64,000 nucleotides of DNA from Oscillospiraceae bacterium (GCA_902779915.1 CACZDM010000005.1:1-64000); one strand, 5' to 3'. Counted from the first letter of the stretch, positions 1 to 10,026 are shown. Translations and numbers: made by a program. Notes: generated by a model from the letters alone, not told the origin.

Positions 1-3000
1 GAGACCAAGTCTTTCCACGTTGGTCTATTTTTTGTGTCATATTTATGTTGACAGTATGCACCATATCTCCATTCCTTCAAATCAAAACCAGAATATGGTT
101 TAGTAGACAGACTCAAATTAGCTGAATCATTCAAGGATTTACCCTTTTCATCGGAAGGAGTATAGATTCCTTCCGAAGTTAAATTAATTATTTCACTCAC
201 TTTATCATGTTTATATTTAATTTTATATGTTTTTGGAGTGTAAACCGCTTTGAATTTTATGACTTCTTTGGTGTTTAAAATTTCTTTCCAATTTTCCTCT
301 GTCATTTTTTCTAACCAGAAACAGCGACGCGGATTATCCTCCAAAACATACCGATTGCCTTTAACTTCGTCTAGTTGAAGCTTCCATTGTGAAGATGCGA
401 TCTTTGCTAGATCATCCCATGTCGTTTTTGATTCTTTAAAATCAGTCAAATTCAAAAACCCATCCTCTAATTGCCACTTCGAAAATGTATATCCCACTTC
501 TTTAGGGGGCGTGACCGCTTTAATGTCATCGCCAAATTTAACTTCTTGGGTTGAAATTGACGAACCGTTTGCAGCCGTCACGGTTATGGGCTTATTATTT
601 TGATTTAAATATTTTATGATGTATTCTTTTGGCTCACAATTTAAAAGCAAGGTTATTATGCTACCGCTTGATTTGTCTTTTAAGTCTTTCCAATCTGTTG
701 GAGTGTTATAAAATCCACCAACATTATTGCTAGCACCTTTAGAACATGTGAAACGCGAAAATTTATAGCCTCGACCTGAGGTTAAATCATAAAGTGATAG
801 ACCTGTGTCCAAATTAATCGTTCTTAAGTCCAAATTTACTATGCTATGAAAATCCGTTTTAACTGTCAAATCGCTTTTTGTTCCAATGATTTTATTATCA
901 TAGATATATTGAATTGTGTATAATTTATCATAATAAACATTCAAAGTTATCTTCCAATCTTCGGTTTGATTTGTGCTTAAAACTTCGCCGCCAACAATAT
1001 TGTCGTCTAATTTAAATTTACAGTCTTTGTCTAGTTTAATATCAACTTCCAGGCCATCACCCCGATCATAGCTAACATTTCTAATAACATATCCAGATTT
1101 TTGAGGAACAGCTATCTCTTTTCCGAATTTTTCTATGATCTCATCATTCAATTTGACGTTTTCGTTATAGCAATCAATAAAATGAATTCTGCAAGTTTGT
1201 ATTTTGGGCTGGCTGCGAGAATACGTTCCGTTTAAATCACCTACATGATTGGGGAGATGATCGTAATATTTTTGTAAGGCTGTAGCATCTACCGTATCAT
1301 ATGTCGGCAACATTAAATCACCCACATTAATCTCAACTTCCCCTGGAACAACATTAAACTCAACATCTTCGCCTATATAAAGAGCACTTCCCCGCCCGCT
1401 AGCTGAGCATTTTGAGATTATTCCGTTAACAAGGTCTATTCTCCCGCCTTGAACATATATGGCTCCCCCATTGCCGCCAGAAGTTTCGTTAGCACTTTTA
1501 TCAATGTCCAGGAGTCCGCCGATTTCTTTAACAGCTTTATCAACTCCTTGCCCGCCATAGCCGCCTTGGCCTCCAGTTCCTCCTGTTCCTCCTGTTCCTC
1601 CAGTTCCTCCGCCGGCTCCTCTTCCCCCTGCACAAGTAGCAGAACGATCAGCTTTATGAAAACCCATGCTGCCGCCAGCTCCTCCTGTTCCTCCTGTTCC
1701 GCCATGGCCGCCGGTTCCCCCTGTTCCGCCAGAGCCTCCAACTCCGCCAGTGATGCGATCTACTAAATATCCTCCGGTTCCGCTATCTTTTAAATAAACT
1801 GCCGAATATCCATCCGTTCCCAATTTTCTTTCATCCCCCGGATATGTCGACATCGTTTCTTGTGTTCCCCCATATCTTCCAGCTCCGCCATCGCCTCCAG
1901 TTTTGTTTTTATCTCCTACGGGACCTCCGCCGAGATCGCCGTTGTCGCCTCCCTGACCTCCCTGGCCCCCCGGAGCGTTTCCTTGTTTTTTATGGTCTTT
2001 GAGATTGCTGTTTTTCTGGAAAGCATCCTGACCTCCGTCACCGCCGCGGCCTCCTGTTCCGCCAGCTCCAACACCGCCTCCTTGGCCGCCATCAAAGATA
2101 TAGCCTCCAAGCCCTCCAGAGCCTCCAAAACCTCCAAAACCTCCATTTCCTCCTGTTCCGCCGTTTCCTCCAACTCGAGTATCGTCTTTGTTTTTCCCGT
2201 TTGCTCCAGTGCCTCCAGTGCCTCCAGTGCCTCCAATTCCTCCAATTCCGCCTTCTCCTCCTTGAAGTCCGTCTCCTCCTCGGCCTCCATTTCCACCATT
2301 TCCTCCCATGCCGCCGGTAAGGCCGGCAGTGGTTCCTCCATATACTTTACCCCCAACTCTAATTCCTCCTCCGCCCGACGAATTGGCATACTGATGCCCG
2401 TTGCCTCCATCGCCGCCATTTCCCCCAGCTCCGCCTTTGCCACCGTTTCCACCATAACCATTCAAAGCAAAACACCTTTCAATTGTTCCTCCAACAAAAA
2501 TCACTCTGCCCGATGTTCCACAACAATAAATTGCTCCTCCCTTGCCGTTTCCTCCATTTCCTCCATTTCCTCCATTTCCTCCATTTCCTCCATTTCCTCC
2601 ATCACTGCCATTTTTACCCTTTATTTGAACATCATTGTTCCCACTCGATTTACCATCTTCTCCGTTATACCCATTACCGCCATTGCCACCCTCGCCGCCA
2701 TTACCACCATTTCCGCCATCGCCTCCAATGGCTGAGCAATTTTTTATAACTGCTCCCGGAGCGAGTTTAACCGTTGCGTTCTGGCAATATATTGCTCCGC
2801 CCAAAGCATTTTTTCCATTTTCTCCATTGCTTCCGTTTTTTCCGCTTGAGGCAGCGGAGTAGGAGTAATTATATTGATCTTTGCCGTTCCAGGTTGCTAT
2901 AACTTTTCCTTCGCTTCCCTTGCCTACTGCGTTTTTGCCGTCTGCTCCCCATTGACCTTGATTTTTGCAATTTTGAATTGTTGCGCCCTCGCCAATTTCC

Positions 3001-3539
3001 AGGGTTGAATTTTGTCCGGATATATTAATAAAAGCACCATCCCTGCTTAAATTTGCGCCATCAATTGTGATGTTTTTTAAAATAACCTTACAGCCGCTCA
3101 CGTTCAAGGCAAACACATCCGGCGTCGAAATTTTTACTATGTTATTGTTCCCGTTTATGATTATTGTCTTGCCAGAATATTTTTCGTTAACATATGCTTC
3201 GTCTTCTTTTTTTTCGGTGTCGAAATTAACAAGGTATGATTCATTCACAAGTTTGTTAGAAATATCCACGTCTGTCTCCAAGTTGATCAATATTTTATTT
3301 TTTGATTTAAGTTTTTCTTTCGTCAAACTATCATTGCCGTTCAAGCCAACCATATCTTTATAGTCTGTAATTTTAACAGTTGCTGTTTTCGAGTCCACCT
3401 GTTCAGTTCCTCCATCTGCACAAACCGTGTCTTCCAACATGTGCATTGGGAAGGTCGCCAAAATCATCATCAAACAAATTAAAGTTGAAACTAATCTTTT
3501 TAACCTGCCATTTAAATTGATTTTTAACAAACTTTGCAT
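1..3539 (-). CDS. Giant exported Gly-rich / beta-helix protein with InlB-like repeats (C-terminus cut by window edge)
   Basis: One open frame runs on the minus strand from ATG at 3539 to the window edge, about 1179 codons with no stop that I can find. Residues 1-43 look like a long signal peptide: basic start, hydrophobic stretch LVSTLICLMMILATF, then VCADG. Residues about 120-215 hold beta-strand ladder sequence. Residues about 216-700 are dense GGxGGxGG tracts with GGAIY repeats such as GGAIYCQNATVKL, typical of right-handed beta-helix surface proteins. From about residue 760 there are repeated modules beginning like EYIIKYLNQ, LYTIQYIYD and KTYKIKYKH, with GYxFSKW and W(K/D)DL motifs, resembling InlB B / Flg_new repeats. 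The ribosome site is AAGGAGTGTGT. Surface adhesin or matrix protein is inferred; the C-terminal anchor is not visible. Confidence 0.85.
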   Translation of the reverse strand, partial: MQSLLKINLNGRLKRLVSTLICLMMILATFPMHMLEDTVCADGGTEQVDSKTATVKITDYKDMVGLNGNDSLTKEKLKSKNKILINLETDVDISNKLVNESYLVNFDTEKKEDEAYVNEKYSGKTIIINGNNNIVKISTPDVFALNVSGCKVILKNITIDGANLSRDGAFINISGQNSTLEIGEGATIQNCKNQGQWGADGKNAVGKGSEGKVIATWNGKDQYNYSYSAASSGKNGSNGENGKNALGGAIYCQNATVKLAPGAVIKNCSAIGGDGGNGGNGGEGGNGGNGYNGEDGKSSGNNDVQIKGKNGSDGGNGGNGGNGGNGGNGGNGKGGAIYCCGTSGRVIFVGGTIERCFALNGYGGNGGKGGAGGNGGDGGNGHQYANSSGGGGIRVGGKVYGGTTAGLTGGMGGNGGNGGRGGDGLQGGEGGIGGIGGTGGTGGTGANGKNKDDTRVGGNGGTGGNGGFGGFGGSGGLGGYIFDGGQGGGVGAGGTGGRGGDGGQDAFQKNSNLKDHKKQGNAPGGQGGQGGDNGDLGGGPVGDKNKTGGDGGAGRYGGTQETMSTYPGDERKLGTDGYSAVYLKDSGTGGYLVDRITGGVGGSGGTGGTGGHGGTGGTGGAGGSMGFHKADRSATCAGGRGAGGGTGGTGGTGGTGGQGGYGGQGVDKAVKEIGGLLDIDKSANETSGGNGGAIYVQGGRIDLVNGIISKCSASGRGSALYIGEDVEFNVVPGEVEINVGDLMLPTYDTVDATALQKYYDHLPNHVGDLNGTYSRSQPKIQTCRIHFIDCYNENVKLNDEIIEKFGKEIAVPQKSGYVIRNVSYDRGDGLEVDIKLDKDCKFKLDDNIVGGEVLSTNQTEDWKITLNVYYDKLYTIQYIYDNKIIGTKSDLTVKTDFHSIVNLDLRTINLDTGLSLYDLTSGRGYKFSRFTCSKGASNNVGGFYNTPTDWKDLKDKSSGSIITLLLNCEPKEYIIKYLNQNNKPITVTAANGSSISTQEVKFGDDIKAVTPPKEVGYTFSKWQLEDGFLNLTDFKESKTTWDDLAKIASSQWKLQLDEVKGNRYVLEDNPRRCFWLEKMTEENWKEILNTKEVIKFKAVYTPKTYKIKYKHDKVSEIINLTSEGIYTPSDEKGKSLNDSANLSLSTKPYSGFDLKEWRYGAYCQHKYDTKNRPTWKDLV

Positions 3540-3648
3540 TAAAATACACACTCCTTCTAAAATTTGAAATGAATATTTAAAATTTTTAAACTCATTAACC
3601 CTCTGGACTAAACAAATTAAATCAATATCTGTTTCTATCCATATTTAA

Positions 3649-3678
3649 ATTATATCATTTCATGACAATTTATGTCAA
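3649..3678 (-). promoter_or_regulatory. Promoter of the giant exported protein
   Basis: On the minus strand, TTGACA (3678-3673), an 18-bp spacer and TATAAT (3654-3649), with an extended -10 TG. It lies about 110 bp before the ATG at 3539. The rest of 3541-3916 is A+T-rich and holds only this promoter and the divergent fhs promoter. Confidence 0.7.
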
Positions 3679-3841
3679 TTTATTTATTGCAAAATTTTGA
3701 GAAATTTAGGTGGGATTTTTTTGTCCTGAAATTGCAAATTTTGCGCAAACCGTCCATAGCAAATTGCAATCTGGCGCCTGCTGATAAAGACATTTCATTA
3801 ATAATTGTTAAACCAACATTAAAATATATTGCTCATATTGG

Positions 3842-3870
3842 TTCACAAAAAATATATATTGTGGTATAAT
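3842..3870 (+). promoter_or_regulatory. Promoter of the fhs operon
   Basis: TTCACA (3842-3847), a 17-bp spacer and TATAAT (3865-3870) with an extended TGG before the -10, about 65 bp before the fhs start. Confidence 0.65.
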
Positions 3871-3934
3871 GTATGCGTACTTTGGGGCTTTTTTTGATTC
3901 ATCGCCCTAAAATTTAATGATTTGGAGGTTTTTT

Positions 3935-5599
3935 ATGCTATCAGACATTGAAATTTCGCAACAAGCAAAGATGCTTTCGATTGATAGTGTCGCAAAGAAC
4001 TTGGGGCTTGAAAGCGATGATTTGGAGTTTTATGGAAAATATAAGGCAAAAATCAGCCACAAAACTTGCAAAAAACTAAAAGAAAAAAAAGATGGGAAAT
4101 TGGTTTTGGTGACTGCGATCAATCCAACGCCGGCTGGAGAAGGAAAAACAACCATAAGCGTTGGGCTTGGGCAGGCTCTATATAAAATAAACAAAAAGTC
4201 GGTTTTGGCCCTGAGGGAGCCGTCTCTTGGCCCTGTTTTTGGAATTAAGGGAGGAGCCGCTGGAGGAGGATATTCTCAGGTCGTTCCAATGGAAGACATA
4301 AATCTTCACTTCACGGGCGATATGCACGCCATAACATCAGCAAATAACCTGCTTTGCGCTTTAATAGACAACCATATTCAGCAGGGGAACAGCCTCAATC
4401 TAGACCCGCGGAGGATAGTTTTTAAGCGCTGTTTAGACATTAATGATCGGGCCCTGAGAAACATAGTTATTGGCTTAGGAGGGCCTTTAAGCGGCGTTGT
4501 TCGCGAGGATGGGTTTATAATAACCGTTGCGTCTGAAATCATGGCCATACTTTGCCTTGCTGAAGATTTGGAAGATTTAAAAAACAGGTTTGCAAAGATT
4601 TTAATCGGATACACATACGACGGTAAACCGATTTTTGTCTCTAATCTAAACGCTCAAGGGGCAATGACAGCTCTGATGAAAGACGCAATCAAGCCAAACC
4701 TCGTCCAGACCCTTGAAAACACTCCCGCTTTAATTCACGGAGGGCCTTTTGCAAACATTGCTCATGGATGTAATTCAGTTTTGGCAACAAAGCTTGCTCT
4801 AAAACTTGGCGACTATGCCGTGACTGAAGCGGGATTTGGCTCAGATCTTGGCGCTGAAAAATTTTTTGACATCAAATGCAGATATTCCGGCTTAAAGCCA
4901 GACTGTGTCGTTTTGGTTGCAACTGTTCGAGCTTTGAAATATAACGGGGGCGTTAGCAAAAATGATCTTTTGAAAGAAAACGTTGAGGCAGTTAAAATCG
5001 GCGTTGCTAACCTTGAAAAACACATACAAAATATGAAGCTATATAATGTCCCAATAGTTGTTGCAATCAACAAATTTTCAAGCGACAGCGACAAAGAAAT
5101 TGGCGTTATTCAGGAGTGCTGCAAACAGCAAAATTGCGAATTTGCGCTGGCCGAAGTTTTTTCAAAAGGAGGGCAAGGCGGGGTCATGCTCGCAAAAAAA
5201 GTTGTCAGTCTTTGCGAAAAGCCAAATGAATTTAAGCTTTTATATGAAGATAATCTTTCGCTTGAAGAAAAAATGGAAAAAATCGCAACTAAGATATATG
5301 GCGCAAAAGGCGTGACATATTCCCCTAGAGCCAAAAAGCAGCTTGAATCCTTTGTTAAAATGGGTTATAACGGCCTGCCGGTTTGCGTCGCAAAAACCCA
5401 GTATTCCCTGTCGGCCGACCCTGAAAAAATCGGATGTCCAAAAGATTTTGTTATCCCTGTGAATGAAGTTAGACTTGCCTCAGGAGCGGGGTTTGTTGTG
5501 ATGCTGACTGGAAATATAATGACTATGCCTGGCCTTGGAAAAGCTCCTTCAGCCCTGTCAATTGATGTTTTGGATGGAAAGATACGGGGGTTGTTTTAG
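3935..5599 (+). CDS. fhs: Formate--tetrahydrofolate ligase
   Basis: ATP-dependent cytosolic ligase joining formate to tetrahydrofolate to give 10-formyl-THF for one-carbon metabolism. The product is 554 residues, the usual family length. The nucleotide-binding [10 protein letters not shown] lies near residues 65-74, followed by the family signature around [18 protein letters not shown] and the C-terminal block [13 protein letters not shown] chose ATG 3935 because TTTGGAGG sits 6 bp upstream; an in-frame ATG at 3917 precedes that ribosome site. It is first in a run with tsaE, tsaB, rpiB and upp, and its stop codon directly abuts the tsaE start. Other Wood-Ljungdahl genes are absent from the window, so acetogenesis cannot be inferred. 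Confidence 0.97.
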   Translation: MLSDIEISQQAKMLSIDSVAKNLGLESDDLEFYGKYKAKISHKTCKKLKEKKDGKLVLVTAINPTPAGEGKTTISVGLGQALYKINKKSVLALREPSLGPVFGIKGGAAGGGYSQVVPMEDINLHFTGDMHAITSANNLLCALIDNHIQQGNSLNLDPRRIVFKRCLDINDRALRNIVIGLGGPLSGVVREDGFIITVASEIMAILCLAEDLEDLKNRFAKILIGYTYDGKPIFVSNLNAQGAMTALMKDAIKPNLVQTLENTPALIHGGPFANIAHGCNSVLATKLALKLGDYAVTEAGFGSDLGAEKFFDIKCRYSGLKPDCVVLVATVRALKYNGGVSKNDLLKENVEAVKIGVANLEKHIQNMKLYNVPIVVAINKFSSDSDKEIGVIQECCKQQNCEFALAEVFSKGGQGGVMLAKKVVSLCEKPNEFKLLYEDNLSLEEKMEKIATKIYGAKGVTYSPRAKKQLESFVKMGYNGLPVCVAKTQYSLSADPEKIGCPKDFVIPVNEVRLASGAGFVVMLTGNIMTMPGLGKAPSALSIDVLDGKIRGLF

Positions 5600-6049
5600 A
5601 TGGAAAAACAAGACAAAACCTTTGAACTGCCCTTTGAAAAAGTTGTGAATTCTTCAAAAGAGACTGTGGATTTTGCTAAATTTTTCTCGAATAAAATCAA
5701 AGAAAATGACTGTTTGGCATTTTTTGGGGAGATGGGAGCAGGAAAAACAACTTTCATTCAAGGCCTCGCGCAAGGGCTTGGGGTTTGTGGAGAGATTTGC
5801 AGTCCAACCTTTTCAATTGTCAATGAATATTGCGGGGAGGTTCCGCTGATCCACTTCGACATGTATCGCGTTATGGGCGAGGACGATCTAGCAACAACAA
5901 ATTTTTTTGAATATTTGAATGATCCCAGAAACATTATTGCGATTGAGTGGAGTGAAAACATTGTTGATTTTTTGCCAAAGGATTACATTAAAATCCAAAT
6001 AATCAAACTCAATATGCGCAAGCGACTAATTAAAATATCAAGAGGATGA
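5600..6049 (+). CDS. tsaE: tRNA threonylcarbamoyladenosine biosynthesis ATPase TsaE
   Basis: ATPase subunit of the machinery that makes N6-threonylcarbamoyladenosine at position 37 of ANN-decoding tRNAs, working with TsaB and TsaD. The 149-residue product has the P-loop GEMGAGKTT near residues 43-51, then the family segments SPTFSIVNEY and HFDMYR and the WSEN motif. The ATG follows the fhs stop codon with no gap, so translation is probably coupled. Seven bases separate it from tsaB, its functional partner. tsaC and tsaD are not in the window. Confidence 0.95.
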   Translation: MEKQDKTFELPFEKVVNSSKETVDFAKFFSNKIKENDCLAFFGEMGAGKTTFIQGLAQGLGVCGEICSPTFSIVNEYCGEVPLIHFDMYRVMGEDDLATTNFFEYLNDPRNIIAIEWSENIVDFLPKDYIKIQIIKLNMRKRLIKISRG

Positions 6050-6056
6050 ACATATT

Positions 6057-6773
6057 ATGAAAATTTTAGCCCTTGAAAGCAGCGCTCAAACTGCTTCATG
6101 CGCAATTTGCGAGCAAGACATGGTGATATGTGAAAGCTCGATGACAGCCGGCTTGACGCATTCTCAAACGCTGATGGTTATGGTTGAAAATATGTTTAAA
6201 AACGCGCGCCAAAATCCAAGCGAAATTTCAGCCATAGCTGTTTCAATCGGCCCCGGTTCATTCACAGGCCTTCGAATTGGCGTTTCAGCTGCAAAAGGAA
6301 TGGCTCAGGCGCTAAAATGTGAATGCGTTGGGGTTTCGACGCTTTGTGGCCTTGCAAAAAATCTGGAAGGCGCCGACGCGATCGCTTGCGCTGTTATGGA
6401 CGCGCGAAACAGTCAGGTCTATAATGCCCTGTTTAAAATTGGTGGGGGAAAAATCAAAAGGCTTTGCAAGGACAGGGCTTTGTCAATAGATGAGCTTGAA
6501 AGCCAGATAATTAAAGCTGGATTTGATCTGCCGGTTGTTTTGGTTGGAGACGGGGCGAAAATTTGCTTTGAAAAAATGAAAAATCTTCCAAAACTCAAAC
6601 TTGCCCCTCCAAATCTTCGGCTTCAAAGGGCTTCAAGCGTTGGTTTTTGCGGGCTTGAAAAGATAAAAAACGAAAATTTAGATCCGGGAGCGATAATTTT
6701 TCCAAAATATTTGAGACTGTCTCAAGCAGAGAGAATGCGAAATAATCTTAAAAATCAGGAGGAGATTAAATGA
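6057..6773 (+). CDS. tsaB: tRNA threonylcarbamoyladenosine biosynthesis protein TsaB
   Basis: TsaB is the inactive ASKHA-fold partner of TsaD in the t6A complex. The 238-residue product starts LALESSAQTASCAI and carries the family block SIGPGSFTGLRIGV near residues 63-76, then DARNSQVYNALF. Length and motifs fit the family. The AAGAGGA ribosome site overlaps the tsaE tail, and the TGA stop overlaps the rpiB start as ATGA, so tsaE-tsaB-rpiB are likely co-transcribed. Confidence 0.94.
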   Translation: MKILALESSAQTASCAICEQDMVICESSMTAGLTHSQTLMVMVENMFKNARQNPSEISAIAVSIGPGSFTGLRIGVSAAKGMAQALKCECVGVSTLCGLAKNLEGADAIACAVMDARNSQVYNALFKIGGGKIKRLCKDRALSIDELESQIIKAGFDLPVVLVGDGAKICFEKMKNLPKLKLAPPNLRLQRASSVGFCGLEKIKNENLDPGAIIFPKYLRLSQAERMRNNLKNQEEIK

Positions 6774-7228
6774 TAGCCATTGGTAGCGACCACGGGGGAT
6801 ATGAATTAAAATGTTGCGTGATTGAATATTTAGAAAAAAAAGCAGTTGAATATAAAGACTTTGGCTGCTATGATCGATCATCCTGCGACTATCCGGATTT
6901 TGCTGTCAAAGCCTGCAGCGCAATTGTTGAGGGAATTTGCGATAAAGCCTTGCTCTTTTGCGGAACAGGGATTGGAATTTCAATTGCAGCAAACAAAGTC
7001 CCGGGAATTCGAGCCGCTTGCTGTTCGGACGTTTTTTCAGCTAAGTTCACGCGGCTCCACAACGACGCCAACGTCCTCTGTCTTGGAGGAAGAGTTGTTG
7101 GGGCGGGGCTTGCTCTGGAGCTGGTTGAAACTTTTCTCAAGACAGAATTTGAAGGAGGGAGACATTCAAGGCGTGTTGAAAAAATAAAAGAGATCGAAAT
7201 TAACTCTCGATCTTGTCAAAACAATTAA
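6770..7228 (+). CDS. rpiB: Ribose-5-phosphate isomerase B
   Basis: Interconverts ribulose-5-phosphate and ribose-5-phosphate in the pentose phosphate pathway (RpiB/LacAB family). The 152-residue product begins MIAIGSDHGGYELK, holds the phosphate- and sugar-binding loop CGTGIGISIAANK near residue 65, and the late segment HNDANVLCLGGR. The start overlaps the tsaB stop by 4 bp and is preceded by GGAGG. A related galactose-6-phosphate isomerase subunit is unlikely, because there is only one gene and no lac genes nearby. Confidence 0.95.
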   Translation: MIAIGSDHGGYELKCCVIEYLEKKAVEYKDFGCYDRSSCDYPDFAVKACSAIVEGICDKALLFCGTGIGISIAANKVPGIRAACCSDVFSAKFTRLHNDANVLCLGGRVVGAGLALELVETFLKTEFEGGRHSRRVEKIKEIEINSRSCQNN

Positions 7229-7267
7229 AAATTTGTTGCATATATTTCAAAGAAAGGATTTTTAGCT

Positions 7268-7891
7268 ATGAAACCAATAATCATGGAGCATCCGCTCATA
7301 AAATATAAAACTTCGCTTTTGAGAGACAAATCAACCGGAACAAAGGAATTTCGAGAACTTGTCCATGAGATATCGCTTCTTATGGGGTATGAAGCAACGA
7401 GAGATTTGCCTTTGAGCGAGGTTGAAATTCAAACTCCTATGGCGCAAACGAAAGCCGAAATCATCGACAAAAAAATCGCAATCATTTCAATTTTGCGAGC
7501 AGGGCTTGGGATGGAATCCGGAATGCTTGAGCTGATTCCGGCAGCAAAAGTTGGCCACATAGGCGTGTATCGAGACGCGGCGACTTTAAAGCCAGTTGAA
7601 TACTACTGCAAGCTCCCCTTAAATCTTGAAAGCTTTGAAGTCATTTTAGTTGACCCCATGCTTGCAACAGGAGGATCTGCGGTTCACGCGATGGACATTT
7701 TAAAAACACGCGGAGTTAAAAAATTGCGCTTTATGTGTATAATAGCATCGCCGGAAGGCATTGAAAAAGTCCAAAAAATCCACCCCGACGTTTCAATCTT
7801 TTGCGGCGCTTTAGATCAAAGCCTTGACGAAAACGGATATATCATCCCTGGGCTTGGAGACGCTGGAGACAGGATTTTTGGAACAAAATAA
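7268..7891 (+). CDS. upp: Uracil phosphoribosyltransferase
   Basis: Salvages uracil by transferring phosphoribose from PRPP to form UMP. The 207-residue product has the usual family length, the segments [10 protein letters not shown] and GHIGVYRD, the PRPP loop [11 protein letters not shown] near residue 130, and the uracil-binding C-terminus [17 protein letters not shown]. It sits 39 bp after rpiB with its own ribosome site (AAAGGA) and is followed by a strong hairpin terminator, so it closes the fhs-to-upp operon. Confidence 0.97.
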   Translation: MKPIIMEHPLIKYKTSLLRDKSTGTKEFRELVHEISLLMGYEATRDLPLSEVEIQTPMAQTKAEIIDKKIAIISILRAGLGMESGMLELIPAAKVGHIGVYRDAATLKPVEYYCKLPLNLESFEVILVDPMLATGGSAVHAMDILKTRGVKKLRFMCIIASPEGIEKVQKIHPDVSIFCGALDQSLDENGYIIPGLGDAGDRIFGTK

Positions 7892-7919
7892 ACTTAATTT
7901 GAATCCTTAAAGCCCAAAT

Positions 7920-7965
7920 CGCGTTTTAAGAATTGGTTTCCCGCCATCTTAAAACGCGTTCTTTT
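7920..7965 (+). terminator. Terminator after upp
   Basis: A perfect 12-bp stem, CGCGTTTTAAGA (7920-7931) with TCTTAAAACGCG (7947-7958), a 15-nt loop, then TTCTTTTT. It separates the converging upp and purA genes. Confidence 0.85.
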
Positions 7966-7969
7966 TGCT

Positions 7970-9244
7970 CTATCGCTCAATATTTTGAGATCTTGCCGGC
8001 CCAACTCCAATCATATTTATCCTGCATTTACATAAATTTTCAAGACAAGATATATATTTTTGACATGCTTCTGGAAGGTCAGAATAGTTTCGACACCGGC
8101 CGATATCCTCGTCAAACCCCGGCAATTCTTCATATATTGGGGTTAAATCTTCAAGCTCTTCAAATGAACACGGAAAGTCATATATAATCTTCCCATCTTT
8201 AGTTTGATATGAAGAGCAAACCTTCAATTTTTCAATTCCAGCCAAAGTGTCTAGTTTGTTTATTGCAAGACTTGTCAAGCCATTTGTTCGAACGGCGTGG
8301 CGAGCTATGACGCTGTCAAACCAGCCAACTCTCCTTGCGCGTCCTGTGTTTGTTCCGAATTCGTCTCCCCTTTTGCGAATAAATTCAGACGTCTGGCCAA
8401 AAATTTCTGTTGGAAATGGTCCTTGTCCAACTCTTGTTGAATATGCTTTTGCAACTCCAATGACCTCGTCAATCATGGTTGGCCCAATCCCAGTCCCTGT
8501 GCATACCCCTCCAGAAATTGGGTTGGAAGACGTGACGAAAGGATATGTTCCAACGTCCAGGTCTAGCAAAGTTCCCTGGGCCCCCTCAAACAAGATCTCT
8601 TTCCCTTTGCAATATTCTTCATATACTTTAACAGAAACGTCTTTAACAAAAGGTTTAAGCTGTTTTCCATATTCAATATATTCGCAAATTATTCGCTCAA
8701 TGTTCAAGGGTTTTTCGCCATAAACCTGAGCCAGCAGATTGTTTTTAAAATTTCCAACAATTTTTGCTTTTGATCTGAATATTGCAGGATTTATTAGATC
8801 AAACATTCGGATTCCGCTTCTTTCTGATTTGTCCATATAACACGGCCCGATTCCTCTTTTTGTTGTCCCAATACTATATTTCCCCCTAAACTTTTCAGAT
8901 GCGTCGTCAAGAAGGAGGTGCCACGGCATGACAACATGAACTCGAGGGTCTATGAAAAACCTGTCAAAAGAAACTTTTCTTTGCTTTAGTTCACTGATTT
9001 CCTTTAAAATTGAGCCGGGGTCCAAAACAACTCCACACCCAATAGCACAATATGTGTTTTTATATAAAATTCCGGACGGAATCAAGCGAAGCTTATATAT
9101 CTCGCCTCCGCTTTCAACGGTGTGCCCCGCGTTATTTCCGCCTTGAGAACGAACAACAACATCAGCCCTGGAAGAAAGGATGTCGATGATTTTTCCCTTT
9201 CCTTCGTCTCCCCACTGGACTCCAACAACAACCTTTGCAGGCAT
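7970..9244 (-). CDS. purA: Adenylosuccinate synthetase
   Basis: GTP-dependent enzyme joining aspartate to IMP, the first step from IMP to AMP. The 424-residue product matches the family length. It starts MPAKVVVGVQWGDEGKGKI, the GTP-binding motif, and has GGNNAGHTV near residue 35, GTTKRGIGPCYMDK, and QGPFPTE / NTGRARRVGWFD in the second half. ATG 9244 follows AGGAGAGG. The gene stands alone, converging on upp, with its own promoter. The other purine genes are elsewhere. Confidence 0.97.
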   Translation of the reverse strand: MPAKVVVGVQWGDEGKGKIIDILSSRADVVVRSQGGNNAGHTVESGGEIYKLRLIPSGILYKNTYCAIGCGVVLDPGSILKEISELKQRKVSFDRFFIDPRVHVVMPWHLLLDDASEKFRGKYSIGTTKRGIGPCYMDKSERSGIRMFDLINPAIFRSKAKIVGNFKNNLLAQVYGEKPLNIERIICEYIEYGKQLKPFVKDVSVKVYEEYCKGKEILFEGAQGTLLDLDVGTYPFVTSSNPISGGVCTGTGIGPTMIDEVIGVAKAYSTRVGQGPFPTEIFGQTSEFIRKRGDEFGTNTGRARRVGWFDSVIARHAVRTNGLTSLAINKLDTLAGIEKLKVCSSYQTKDGKIIYDFPCSFEELEDLTPIYEELPGFDEDIGRCRNYSDLPEACQKYISCLENLCKCRINMIGVGPARSQNIER

Positions 9245-9307
9245 ATTCTAACCTCTCCTCATTCAATTTCAAATCTAAAATAAAACTAAAAAAAAAACCA
9301 CCCTCCA

Positions 9308-9336
9308 ATTATATCAAACTCAAATTCAATTTGCAA
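9308..9336 (-). promoter_or_regulatory. purA promoter
   Basis: On the minus strand, TTGCAA (9336-9331), 17 bp, then TATAAT (9313-9308) preceded by TGA (extended -10). No purine riboswitch or PurR box was recognised between it and the gene. Confidence 0.65.
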
Positions 9337-9394
9337 CAATTTCACATATTAATTGGCGTTTTAAGCAAAAAACCACTATTTGTACTATTTTATT

Positions 9395-9846
9395 GGATTA
9401 TATTTGCCCCAATAAAATTCTTTCTTAAAAAATTTGATAACCCACTTAAAAAGCCCAAAATTTTAAACCATCCTCAACCTAACTCTAAAAAACCAATGCA
9501 AAAGCTGGCTAAGCGCCGCCGGCTCACAACTAACTTGAGTATTAAACCTTGCGGGGGCGCAAATTCCTCTTAAAGCATCCGTAATAAGCGGTAGCTTGGC
9601 GTCCTCAAGAGGTTCTGGTTTCAAGTTGTCACGCTTTTTAACCTTGGCTTTTAACGGGCGCTTTGAAAAAAGTCTTGGCATTTTAAATCAGATTGAATTG
9701 CATGGTTGATTATGACGCGCAGGCGGCATTTAAATCCATTTTATCGTTGTTTTTTTAAAATGTTTTGAGGATAGGTTCAAATAGATGTTTTTTAAAATTG
9801 AATTCTGATATTTTTAGCAGAAGGGTTTAATGAGACAAATATAACC
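9395..9846 (+). repeat. Foldback intergenic element, copy 1 (A-arm first)
   Basis: A 452-bp element bounded by inverted ends GGATTATATTTGCCCC (9395-9410) and TGAGACAAATATAACC (9831-9846). The left arm carries the blocks CAATGCAAAA and GCGCCGCCGGCTCACAAC. The right arm, read in reverse, carries ATCCTCAAAA and AAACAACGATAAAA. The centre contains AAGCATCCGTAATAAGCGGTAG. Matching blocks occur in the copies near 14.3 and 20.4 kb. The short frames inside do not stay open between copies, so I treat it as non-coding. It fills most of the gap between purA and spoVAC. Confidence 0.75.
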
Positions 9847-9946
9847 TAAACCCATCCGTAATACGCGATTAAACTGGAAATTCTGGGGATTTTATTGCAA
9901 AAAATATCTAAAACAAATCAGAAAGATCAAAATGCTCCCGCGCGCT

Positions 9947-9976
9947 TGAATAAAAAAATAATAATAAGTCAAAATA
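9947..9976 (+). promoter_or_regulatory. SigmaG/F-like promoter of the spoVA operon
   Basis: TGAATA (9947-9952), a 17-bp spacer and CAAAATA (9970-9976) resemble the forespore sigmaG/sigmaF consensus (TGnATA, then CATnnTA). It ends about 50 bp before spoVAC. SpoVA operons are known sigmaG targets; the assignment here is inferred from the match. Confidence 0.55.
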
Positions 9977-10026
9977 ATGAGTGTGGATTTATATAAATTC
10001 GACTTTAACAGGAGGTGCTTTTTGCT

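Noticed and set aside
1449..2862. Several plus- and minus-strand frames rich in Ser, Pro, His or Glu over the Gly-rich region
   Set aside because: They are shadows of the GGxGG codons in the giant minus-strand gene and have no ribosome sites or family features.
3672..3869. 65-codon plus-strand frame before fhs
   Set aside because: It lies across two divergent promoters, has no ribosome site and resembles nothing known.
9463..9681. Short minus-strand frames inside the foldback elements (also 14482-14682)
   Set aside because: The frames differ between copies and are not maintained at matching positions, so the elements are not coding.
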